Assembly (NCBI GenBank): GCA_014621425.1
Contig: JAANBB010000775.1
Span: 1 to 11,075 of the forward strand
DNA length: 11,075 nucleotides
DNA from: Cylindrodendrum hubeiense
Taxonomy: Eukaryota > Ascomycota > Sordariomycetes > Hypocreales > Nectriaceae
Direction of reading: 5' to 3'
The notes under the pieces were generated by a model. It was not told the origin of the DNA and ran no database searches. It saw nothing but the letters and a program-made list of their open reading frames with translations. The position numbers were made by a program, and so were the translations under genes. This document shows, piece by piece, positions 1-7,735 of the stretch; position 1 is the stretch's first letter; each line of letters begins with the position of its first letter.

Positions 1-1
1 C

Positions 2-1145
2 TTTGCACAGAATGAGAACATAGGATGGGTGAGTTTCCAAAGGCTTCCTTTCTACGAGAGGCTAACTTGTGTAGAGATGGATATTCTGGATTAACCTCCC
101 AATACTGGGAGCGAGTGCGATAGGGGCAAGCCTTCTCCTCGGATATGACAAGCCTAAGCAGCGAGTCCGGTGTCTGCTCGCGCAGGTAGACTGGATTGGC
201 ATTGCACTGTTCGTAGTATCTGCCGTGTCGCTTCTACTCCCCTTGACCTGGGGTGGCTCACACTATTCCTGGGAATCTCCTCAAGTCATCACCCCAATGA
301 TAGTCTCAGCCATGGGCTTCATCACTCTTGGAGTCTTCGAGGGTTGGTATGCCAAGAAGCCCATGTTCCGTCCGAGCGTGTTCCGCAGCCGCTCGACTAT
401 CATGCAGTTTATCAACACGATGATACACGGCATGCTCATGTGGATGGTTCTCTATTACATGTCTGTCTTCTATCTCGGAGTCAAGAGCTTGTCGCCAGTT
501 ATGACCGGGGTCTGGGCCCTCCCGGCTACCCTGACCGTGGCTCCCCTAGCTATGGTAGTGGGAATCGTGGTGTCGAAGACGGGGCACTATCGTTGGTTTC
601 TCCTAAGCGGATGGTGCCTGACCATTACCGCACTCGGAGTTATGATTCTCATCGACGAAGATATGCCCAACGGGGCCTTAATCTCAATCACCATGCTCTT
701 GGGCATTGCGATGGGCATTTTAATCCCGGCCATGTCAGTCGGTGTCCAAGCAACGGTAGAGAGAGCCGATGCTGGGCACGCTATCGCAATGATCTATGTC
801 CTGCGATCGGCGGGTCAGTGCCTAGGCGTTGCCGTTGGGCTCAGCGTCTTTTCCAGTCGGCTCCGACTGGGACTCGAGGAGCTCGGCCATGGCAAGGATG
901 CTGCCCAAAACACAATGAAGGCAATCCGACACTCCCTCAGGACCGGGGGTCTGGCGGATGTCGCGATGCTCGACGCTGTAATCACGGCCCTGGGCTACGT
1001 CTGGGTGACAGGCTGCGCAATGGCAGCCGTGGCAGGGATTCTTGCGCTATGTACGAAATGTCCCCATCTCCCACGAGATGAGGCGGACTTTCCGGCCCAA
1101 GCCCAGACTACAGGCAGCCCCCCCGATGGAGAAGAAGCTCGATAG
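2..1145 (+). CDS. MFS drug/metabolite exporter, DHA2 (14-TMS) type, 3' part (5' end outside window)
   Basis: This is the C-terminal part, about 365 residues, of a plasma-membrane proton antiporter of the major facilitator superfamily. Exon 2-28 joins exon 75-1145 across an intron and reads through a junction ending NIGW|RWIFWINLPI, the WRWIFxINLPI segment typical of fungal DHA2 transporters just before or in TM6. About nine hydrophobic segments follow (near WIGIALFVVSAV, ITPMIVSAMGF, GMLMWMVLYYM, LPATLTVAPLAM, FLLSGWCLTITAL, ITMLLGIAMGILIPA, IAMIYVLRSAGQ and VWVTGCAMAAVAGI), matching TM6-TM14 of a 14-TMS protein. A hydrophilic tail ends at a TAG at 1143-1145. Such proteins export drugs or secondary metabolites; the substrate cannot be told from this part. 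The motif-bearing N-terminal half lies upstream, so intactness of the whole gene is unknown. No break is seen in the visible part. I recognise the family, not the specific gene. Confidence 0.93.
29..74 (+). other. Spliceosomal intron in the MFS gene
   Basis: The 46-base intron has a GTGAGT donor at 29-34, a GCTAAC branch-site motif at 61-66 and a TAG acceptor at 72-74. Both flanking exons are in frame only if it is removed: the frame carrying the downstream transporter has a TAG at 21-23 when read straight through. Splicing restores the conserved GW-RWIFWINLP segment with the break between codons (phase 0). The size and signals are typical of filamentous ascomycetes. Confidence 0.9.
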
Positions 1146-2300
1146 ATCCCAGGAGCAACGCTCGGGACATTGGCGAGCCTGGGACTGCGCGACACCCGGA
1201 GATGGCGTCAATGGGCGTGAACGACATGGCTGGGGATAAAGAGATATCCGTTTCCTTGCGGTCCAAGCTTGGGCGTAAGATGAGATGGAAACACTCCTTT
1301 GACCACCAACCCTCTGGCGGCCAGTGCTTCGAAAATCAAGACGGCAGCGCGACCGCAAGCTGAGGGAGCGAGATTGCAGAGGATTGCCCCAACCCCTCGA
1401 ACCGAGCAAGCTGGCCGGCGGCGACGGGGAGGGCGATATCTGATACCGTTACAATGTGAAAATTTCGGGTCTAGACTTGGGCTCCGCTGGAAGCCAGGTG
1501 ATGTCCCCAGTATTGTCCCGAGTCCTCGGGAGTATTCGTGGCCGCCCCCTGCGGTTGCTACTGGCATCGCGGCCCAAGGTGACACAGCGACACTGCGGCG
1601 GTTCGGTTAGTCACATGGTCCTGGGTCCCAAAACCGGCCAAACTATTGTCACGATCGACTAAACTGCCGGTCACAGACGCCTGTCTTGTCGGAAATCACG
1701 CCTCCTCGCTTCGACCTGAACGGTGTCCCAAGACCCTCTTTCCCCAGTATATCCATCAAGCACGAAACCCAAGAACTGGGCCCATTGGGACAAACCCTTG
1801 ACAACGGAATCATGGATATCATCCTCTTCCGAAGCGGCAAGATGGATAGTGCCCAATCACGATGTCGATTTCAGCGTCGGGGAACTCGCCTATTCGTTCC
1901 AGGCAAATAAATAAAACGAGGTGTCCCCCGGCGGCGGGTCGGCGGTTTCCCGGGTCTGAGCTCCGAAGACGCTAACGGGCTCCCGGGATGAGATGAGCAG
2001 GCTCCCTGGATAGGCAGACCAAAGACTCGGAGCTGTCAAAAGTACTGGCTCTGAGACAGGGAGGCGATGGTGTCAAAGCCAGGGGGATGGGGCTAAGATG
2101 CTGGTACGTAGTAGTTACCAACACGGTGGAACTGACCGCGTGATTTCGTTTTGGCGGGATTTCCGAGCTATCATTTTCCGGTGGATTGGTTGCATTTTCT
2201 TTAGTTCTACTCATTTTCCTTGTGTATTTCTAGACGGTAGAAAGTAATTCGGTACGGTCGGAAGTACGCTGCGGCAATCCGGGCGGACGACCGGTTCGCT
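1146..2300. other. Non-coding stretch downstream of the MFS gene
   Basis: No gene is supported here. The stretch contains several overlapping ORFs of about 60-125 codons on both strands, none with a recognisable domain and many without an ATG start. The only polyadenylation-like signal is an overlapping pair of AATAAA hexamers at 1906-1915, about 760 bases past the transporter stop and too far to be assigned with confidence. The 3' untranslated region of the MFS gene should lie in the first few hundred bases. Confidence 0.6.
1906..1915 (+). promoter_or_regulatory. Overlapping AATAAA polyadenylation-type signals
   Basis: Two AATAAA hexamers overlap at 1906-1911 and 1910-1915. They would serve a + strand transcript. 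The nearest + strand gene ends at 1145, so the link is uncertain. The alternative is chance, or the end of an unrecognised transcript in 1300-1900. Confidence 0.2.
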
Positions 2301-2699
2301 CAGTGTTGTTCCGTCCGTCAGCGCTGCTTGCTTTTGTGATGCAGGTTGCACGACAGACAATGCGCAGCAGCAACGTCATCAACTCCCGTAATACTGCAAA
2401 GCGTCAGGCATTCAACACTACTTATCTTGCCCTCGTCGATGAATGTCTGCTGTCTGACGGATGGTCTGTTCAAGGCGTGATCCTAATGTGGCCACCGTTT
2501 CGCTTCCATCCCCTCCATCGGGCCACCGTTGACCAGGTTCGATTAAATCGATAAAATGAAAAAAGGAATAAAGAGATAAAATGGGTGGTAAATCAAACCA
2601 GGTCCCCACGCACCCCTCCCACCGAGAGCCCGGGTCGCGGGCAGTTACCCAATTTCCATGGCTTCTAGAAGACGCTCCCATGACCACGGCCCCAGACAA

Positions 2700-2718
2700 G
2701 CCAGGGGTTGGCCCTGGC
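2700..2718. repeat. Perfect 7-bp inverted repeat (hairpin)
   Basis: GCCAGGG at 2700-2706 pairs with CCCTGGC at 2712-2718 around a 5-base spacer. A second small hairpin, TCTGAC / GTCAGA with a 3-base spacer, lies at 2774-2788. Neither is followed by a T-tract or lies at a gene end, so no terminator or RNA role is claimed. Confidence 0.45.
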
Positions 2719-3392
2719 GCCGGAAGGCCCTCCGCGGAAGAGGCCCGGACGGTCCGACAGGGTTGACCGGGGGTCTGACGGGGTCAGAGCAAAGGGCCCT
2801 GACTCGAGGGGCTACTCAGATAGCCGGGGGGAGCGCTGGAGGAAGGGTCTTGGCCTTGTCATTTGGGCGCGGCGCCACGCCGCGGCGAGCAGGGGGGAAG
2901 GCATCAGATGAATCGCGGCTGGATTGGCAGGGATAGGGGCGTCATGAGCACGTGTCGGTGTCTGTGGCCGCCTGGGGCTGTGTCCGGGAGTTCGAGAGGG
3001 GGCAGGCGTCGTGATGAGTCGAGAAGACTGACCGAGCAGAGTTGGGGAGGCTTGGGCCCGATGGTGTGACGGCGCCCGTCTCCAGTTGTCAGCGTGCCGT
3101 GGGACGACGACGATGCCACGAGACGGGAGGGGGCCGACCCTGAGAGGCCTGAACGGCAACTGATACGTGTGTCCTGGGCATTGCCATCGCGGTGCTCCGT
3201 AGAGAGAGGCTGGGTTTCAAGGAACAGTCAAGGAGCGAGCAGTGGACGTGCGAGCCTTGCAACAGGCCAATCGCAGAGGTTGGGGGCAGCCTGTGGGAGG
3301 ATGGATGGTTTGGGGGGATACTGGCTGACCCAGCACGCACAGTTGACAGCTGGCCGGGCTTCTGCAGTCCAGCAAGGAAACAGGACGCACAG

Positions 3393-3437
3393 GGAAGACT
3401 GGAAGGACAGGGAAGACTGGGAAGACTGGGAAGACAG
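3393..3437 (+). repeat. 9-bp tandem repeat, five in-phase units
   Basis: Five consecutive 9-base units start at 3393, 3402, 3411, 3420 and 3429, with consensus GGAAGACTG. Units 1, 3 and 4 are identical; units 2 and 5 carry substitutions. Because the period is a multiple of three, it keeps several frames open (reading as repeated Glu-Asp-Trp), which partly explains long spurious ORFs here. Confidence 0.85.
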
Positions 3438-4792
3438 GGCTCACACGGATCTCTCTTCCCACGTCCCCTTCCCATGGCAATGACGACAAGCCGCCTAGGG
3501 ACGCCGACGCAGGCGCAGGCCTACAAGCACAGAGCAGAGGCTGTCCGTAGTTAGGTAATACAGATAGATTACAGACGAACGCGAGAAGCGCCGGTGAAAC
3601 CAAGGCACAGCTGCAACCACTGTAACCTTCCCTAACCCAACCTCAGCTCCCAACTCTGCACGCCCCCCAAAATACCCACCGGTGCACCCAAGCAATGTTA
3701 CAGTCAGAGCGTCCGCACGCCCCAAAATGTGACAAACCGCCTCTACATATTACACCTCTGATGTACTGCATGCTAAAACAAAATGGCGGTGGGATATCTC
3801 TGCTAGTCTCGCGGCGCAAACAACAGCAACAACAGTCATTGCGTAAAACACCAGGGGGGTCACTCTCTACCGACTATTCGTCCCAATCGCATCGCGAAGC
3901 TGAAAAGCCCCTCCCAACGCCAGCACCAGTCCTGTGACGCTCCCGTGGCGGTCCGTGGCGCGGCCCTCCCGTCCCATCCGCCGCTGGTCAGAGTGCGTGC
4001 CGCCCAAAGCGCGTCCCCTAATATCAAGAAGCTCTCGCAAGGGGTCTTATCGAGCCATTCAGGCGCCGATTCGCACCAAGAGGCACGAGAGGCGGCGGCG
4101 GACTCGGCGCTAAAGAAGCAAGCCAGCACTGCCATCGGGGTCACGTTGTTGCTCTGTCCCGCGTGGCGGTCGGAACATGTCTCTGATAGCGGACGACAAG
4201 GCGGACGACAACTCGGTAAAAGAGGCAACGTCACTTGCGCATGGCGGAAAAGGGGATTTCGATGGGCCCTCTGCCATTCTACGGTACTCCGTACCACCGC
4301 TGGCTGGCGTTGGGCACGAATCGTAAACAAGGCGTCGGTCATCCGGCGTGGTGCATCCATCTGCCCACTCGCAAACTGGCATGGCCCATATCGCGAAGCA
4401 TCATTGTCATTGTCATCATGTACCGCATCTCCAGTTCGACATTATCTCGCTGTCGATGACGACACGAACCCAACATGGCCTCACAACGAGCGGGGAAACG
4501 GGGCGGTTTCAGTCTCATGTTCCTCTTCTGAGCAGTCTCTCCATTTCCCAAAATACCCTCAACCAGGTCCCCAAGGCGCAAAATGCCCCCCGAAAAGGGT
4601 CCCGTGACGCCCTGCAAACAGGGTCCGACCATGGGGCCCAGCCGTCTTGGAACGCTGTGGGGTAGATTGGTACCGCACCGCATTGGTCTGTGTGCGAATG
4701 AATTTAATGAACGCAGCGTCACTTCGTGCAGTTCATGAGGCATTGCAATGTGGGCTGTGGATCCTCATGATATTGGCAGAAGCGGTGACGGA

Positions 4793-4816
4793 GATGGCGA
4801 TGGTGATGGCGATGGT
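4793..4816 (+). repeat. 12-bp perfect tandem duplication
   Basis: GATGGCGATGGT occurs twice in a row at 4793-4804 and 4805-4816. It is itself built of GATGGY hexamers, so it is best described as a short hexamer microsatellite. Confidence 0.85.
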
Positions 4817-5286
4817 CTCAACCTGAGTCTGCATCCACACACACTGACACAGAGAGACCGAGTCTAGAAAGCCCGTAGAACGCAATTGTGAGCCTGGACC
4901 AGACCGACATTGATGGTTCCAAGGAGAATTCTGCATGCTCCCGACGAACGGTTGGATGGAACGTGGGCCAGTACCTTGCATGATGCGAGTTACTGACTCG
5001 AGGAGCCATGTGGTTCCAGCAGAGAAGGCCAAACAGATACTTTGCGATTCAGACATTCTACATCGATGGCAAAGCGGGATACTTTCTGTCGAACACGGAC
5101 AAGCCAGACAAGGCTACTCCTGACATTCCCTTTTCAGACGCAGGTGCTCGTGCGCCGTGTCAAAGATTCCAGAAGGCCGCCCTTCCCGCCTGGACAAACA
5201 TGCCATGGTGGTTGATCCCGTTATCTCTCTCGAACGTGTCTGGCTCACGACGACGAACAAAACCACCACTAACAAACCAGCTATCC

Positions 5287-5335
5287 CACGCACGCACACA
5301 CACGCGCACACACGCACACGCGCACACACACACGC
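5287..5335. repeat. (CA/CG)n microsatellite, 49-base pyrimidine-purine alternation
   Basis: Every odd position is C and every even position is A or G over 49 bases, giving a mixed CA/CG dinucleotide tract. Such uninterrupted alternation is the classic Z-DNA-prone composition and is also prone to length change by slippage. It lies in a stretch with no supported gene. Confidence 0.9.
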
Positions 5336-5545
5336 TCCCGCAACCTCTCGATGCTCTTCACCCCACGCCCCCATCCCCCATCTCATCACCGAGCCACAAA
5401 GCCCAAACCGTCCATCCCGCGCGGAATCCCACCACCCACACACGCTCTTCTGCCTTCCCTCGTCGCCCGGGAGTCCCCCAGAACCCCGGCACGCCCCCCA
5501 TGGCATGGCCCTGACAGATCCAATCCGGCAATGTCAGCGACCACG

Positions 5546-5571
5546 CCCCCCATCCCCCTCCCGATCCCCCC
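5546..5571 (-). other. Putative G-quadruplex on - strand / i-motif on + strand
   Basis: Four C-runs on the + strand, of 6, 5, 3 and 6 bases, are separated by loops of 2, 1 and 3 bases (5546-5551, 5554-5558, 5560-5562, 5566-5571). The complement therefore meets the usual G3+ with loops of 1-7 bases rule. Folding in vivo is not shown. Confidence 0.6.
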
Positions 5572-5733
5572 AGGCCTTAAGCGGTTGCCTTCTTTCAAAG
5601 AGCCCTCTGGTAAACTTCCGTTTCTGGAAGCTCGTCCATCCGGACGCCGGGGCCGTCGGCGGCCTGCTGCTGCACCCCGAGTTCGCACGCGCAAACATGG
5701 GGGCTTGACCTTGTTCCCATGCGCCATGCGCCC

Positions 5734-5759
5734 TTTGAGGCCTTCGTTTGAGGCCTTCG
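5734..5759 (+). repeat. 13-bp perfect tandem duplication
   Basis: TTTGAGGCCTTCG occurs at 5734-5746 and again at 5747-5759 without any mismatch, suggesting a recent duplication. Confidence 0.85.
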
Positions 5760-5910
5760 GGCAAGGGAAGAGAGCACGCAAAAGGTGTAAATGTGCCGCA
5801 CCGCACCCGAGGCTCTGGGGTCGTTCGGTTCCGCGCGAGGCCGCCCCCTGGCTTGCAGCCTGCCTGCTGCGTGCGCCGTCACATCTCGTAGAGTCGTAGC
5901 TTTGGGGTCA

Positions 5911-5949
5911 CTCTGCTTGGCCGTCCCTCTGCTTAGCCGTCCCTCTGCT
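5911..5949 (+). repeat. 16-bp tandem repeat, about 2.4 copies
   Basis: Unit CTCTGCTTRGCCGTCC lies at 5911-5926 and 5927-5942, differing only by G/A at the ninth base, followed by a partial third copy at 5943-5949. Confidence 0.85.
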
Positions 5950-6296
5950 GCGCGGCGCGGAGGATCGTGATGGGGGCGTCGGGAAGCCTCCCTCAGGTGG
6001 GATCCCGTGACGGGCTGATACCCTCGCCATATTCCTTCGAGAGTCTAAACCCCCTACAATGGCACTACGCGGGACTGACACCAGGCCCATGCTTTGGCCG
6101 CTGTCGAGTCTGGTGATGAGGCGGATCCGCATCTGGGACCTGCCCTGTATCAGGTATCCGTATCTGTACGATCCTCCAGATGAGGCTTGCCCATGCGTGA
6201 TGTGTTTCTACCGGGGCTCTCTCAGTGGATGATGACTACAGAGTAAACTGGCCTCCCACCCACTTTCCGGCGGATGCCACTCCCCGATATCTTCAT

Positions 6297-6336
6297 CCCA
6301 GGCTCCCAGGCTGCCAGGCTGCCAGGCTCCCAGCCT
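6297..6336 (+). repeat. 8-bp tandem repeat, five units
   Basis: Consensus SCCAGGCT starts at 6297, 6305, 6313, 6321 and 6329. The last unit has one further change (CCCAGCCT). It sits just upstream of the small-ORF candidate at 6377. Confidence 0.85.
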
Positions 6337-6376
6337 TCACCACCATCCCATACCGCTCTCCCTCAACCCCTACACC

Positions 6377-6664
6377 ATGTCTCTCCGTCCCCTCACCGGT
6401 CAGCAATGTCCTCCAAGCGGCTTCGTCCCCCATCACGCCAGCCCCCAGTCATCCCACCATTCTCCGTCGCTGGATTCCTCACAAGATCCCACTTTCCCCT
6501 CCCCGTTCGTTCCCCGTTCGTTCCCCGCGCGCAACAACCAGAAGGGCAACCAGAAGAGCCACTTTAGCCGGCGAGAACTCCCAACCGGGCTCCGAAAATC
6601 CGTTGGCCCACTTCCCCGGCGAGCCTCAACTCGCACCCTTCTCCGCATGCAACGCGATAAGTAA
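6377..6664 (+). CDS. Weak candidate small gene, 95 codons, unrecognised
   Basis: An ATG at 6377 follows a long C/T-rich leader, and its ACACC upstream context resembles fungal start sites. The reading frame runs 95 codons to a TAA at 6662-6664 and is rich in Pro, Ser and Arg (starts MSLRPLTGQQ, ends LLRMQRDK). No domain, signal peptide or membrane segment is seen. An AG|GTAAGT donor-like sequence overlaps the stop (GT at 6666), and an AATAAA lies at 6893-6898 in the AT-rich island, so an arrangement of leader, short exon, intron and polyadenylation site is conceivable. Equally, base composition could keep this frame open by chance: a second ATG at 6406 opens a different 53-codon frame, and an 11-bp repeat lies inside. 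I recognise no homologue. Confidence 0.15.
   Translation: MSLRPLTGQQCPPSGFVPHHASPQSSHHSPSLDSSQDPTFPSPFVPRSFPARNNQKGNQKSHFSRRELPTGLRKSVGPLPRRASTRTLLRMQRDK
6500..6527 (+). repeat. 11-bp tandem repeat, about 2.5 copies
   Basis: TCCCCGTTCGT is found at 6500-6510 and 6511-6521, followed by a partial copy to 6527. An 11-base period would shift a reading frame with each change in copy number, which argues mildly against this stretch being conserved coding sequence. Confidence 0.8.
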
Positions 6665-6890
6665 GGTAAGTTGCCGCAACGCGATAGGGATAACGGACCT
6701 TTCCGTGATTGTCCGAACTCGTCTGGGTTCTTCCTTGACTTTTGCGTAATCTGGCGACAAGGCAATTAGTAATTGCGAGAATCCCCAGTGTGGCTTGCTT
6801 GTCGGGGAGGAGAGCCGATGCAGTGCTACTGGAGACGCAAGGTCGAAGTGAGCCGTTACGAGGTACCTACTCTATCCCACTCGATTACGA

Positions 6891-6990
6891 GAAATAAATA
6901 ATGGATTGATTAATGTTTATTCTTTTCTAAAATAGATTAATCATTTCTTCGATTAAACATTTAATTGTATTATCTCGAAATACTATTCTA
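6891..6990. other. AT-rich island (19 G/C in 100 bases)
   Basis: Direct counting gives 19 G or C in 6891-6990, within otherwise GC-rich surroundings. It contains AATAAA at 6893-6898, TTTATT (AATAAA on the other strand) at 6916-6921, GATTAAT at 6908-6914 and 6935-6941, and the palindrome GATTAATC at 6935-6942. Position 6909-6919 matches the yeast ARS core consensus at 10 of 11 bases, though that is easily reached by chance in such AT-rich DNA. It could be a shared 3'-end region, a replication or scaffold element, or a degraded, RIP-affected remnant. Confidence 0.6.
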
Positions 6991-7735
6991 TATCACGCAA
7001 AGCTAGATAGTACAGCCCAACCAGAGCCATCTGACTTACACCTAGCCGCCCATACTCGCACCAGAACAAAAGGTCACCCTCCAACTCGTCGGCATGGCAG
7101 CGAACACCACCACTGCAAATCACATCATCCCGTAGCACAGCATCGCACAGCATAGCACAGCATCGCACCCTCTACCCGAGGAAACGAATGACCGCTCGCC
7201 GCCCAGCGAAAAATGTGCCATAGGCGCCCCCAAGAATAGCACAAATCGGCGGCAGGCATGGGGTTGCCATAGACGCCGGCCGCGTAAACCCCCCGGCGTT
7301 TCACACGGCTGACACTTGGTGTGGGCTCCCAGCCTGGTGCCGAATTGTGTGCGAGCCCGGCAAACGCAAGAATGGCATCCCGAGCGTGCGTGACTGGTTG
7401 GGGCGCTGGTCATGCGGATGCAGCAACGCGCTGCGACGCTGCGAGTGAGCGGCTGCGACGTCTGGTGGCGCGGCTGCAGCCGCTGCGCGACGGGACTTGT
7501 GATGTGACGGTGCGAGCGAGCCCGTCGTGATTGGGGGCCAGAACAGGTGTTGATAGTCATGATGTGACAGCCCGGCGGCTGAGATCGCCGCAACGATACT
7601 TGGCAGCCGGTGGCTTCATAAGTATTCTATCTCAGCTACAAGTACACCAACGAGGGCCATGGCGATGACATTTCGCCATCAGCAATCACCATATCAGTCA
7701 TCCATCACCATCAGCCATCGCCACCGATACGCTGC
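6991..7735. other. Gene-free stretch downstream of the CHY gene
   Basis: This returns to GC-rich sequence and should hold the 3' untranslated region of the - strand CHY gene, which ends at 7736. Open frames on both strands are shadows of composition (for example 7120-7593 on -) with no domain. A 10-bp repeat lies at 7131-7168. No clear polyadenylation hexamer for the - strand is visible within 500 bases of the stop. Confidence 0.5.
7131..7168 (+). repeat. 10-bp tandem repeat, about four units
   Basis: Units of consensus CRTMGCACAG start at 7131, 7141, 7151 and 7161; the last is truncated. Alternate units are more alike (CATCGCACAG and CATAGCACAG), suggesting growth by slippage. Confidence 0.85.

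Larger units (their letters stand above)
2301..5286. other. GC-rich gene-free stretch
   Basis: About 3 kb of mostly GC-rich sequence with no recognised gene. Long open frames occur (for example 3945-4607 on +, 4339-4743 on -), but they overlap one another on both strands, often lack an ATG start, are low in complexity and show no domain. It contains two short tandem repeats (3393-3437 and 4793-4816) and two small GC hairpins (2700-2718 and 2774-2788). A non-coding RNA cannot be excluded from sequence alone. Confidence 0.55.
5336..6376. other. C/T-rich gene-free stretch
   Basis: The + strand is rich in C and CT runs, as in many fungal promoter and 5' leader regions, especially at 5340-5580 and 6290-6376. 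Open frames across it (for example 5351-5899 on +) are Pro/Arg/Ser-rich products of base composition with no domain. It holds the quadruplex-type tract at 5546-5571 and tandem repeats at 5734-5759, 5911-5949 and 6297-6336. Confidence 0.5.

Noticed and set aside
170..1081. 303-codon open frame overlapping the transporter on the same strand
   Set aside because: It starts at GTG, has no transmembrane or domain pattern, and lies entirely in an alternative frame of the MFS exon, whose own frame reads a clear 14-TMS transporter.
2536..2544. GGTTCGATT resembling a tRNA B box
   Set aside because: The match breaks after nine bases, and no acceptor-stem pairing, A box or anticodon arm could be found upstream.
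3632..3640. CCCTAACCC resembling telomeric repeat
   Set aside because: Only about one and a half units, with no further copies nearby; within chance expectation.
3945..4607. 220-codon open frame on + strand
   Set aside because: It begins at GTG, overlaps equally long frames on the opposite strand, and shows no domain or plausible membrane/signal structure. It is explained by GC-rich composition.
4339..4743. 134-codon frame on - strand with an ATG
   Set aside because: No recognisable domain; it overlaps open frames on the + strand, and a repetitive stretch lies just upstream of its start.
5008..5899. Overlapping + strand frames (5008-5514, 5157-5708, 5351-5899)
   Set aside because: All run through the CA/CG microsatellite or C-rich tracts, and their products are low-complexity Pro/His/Thr/Arg strings. 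Open frames are expected here by composition.
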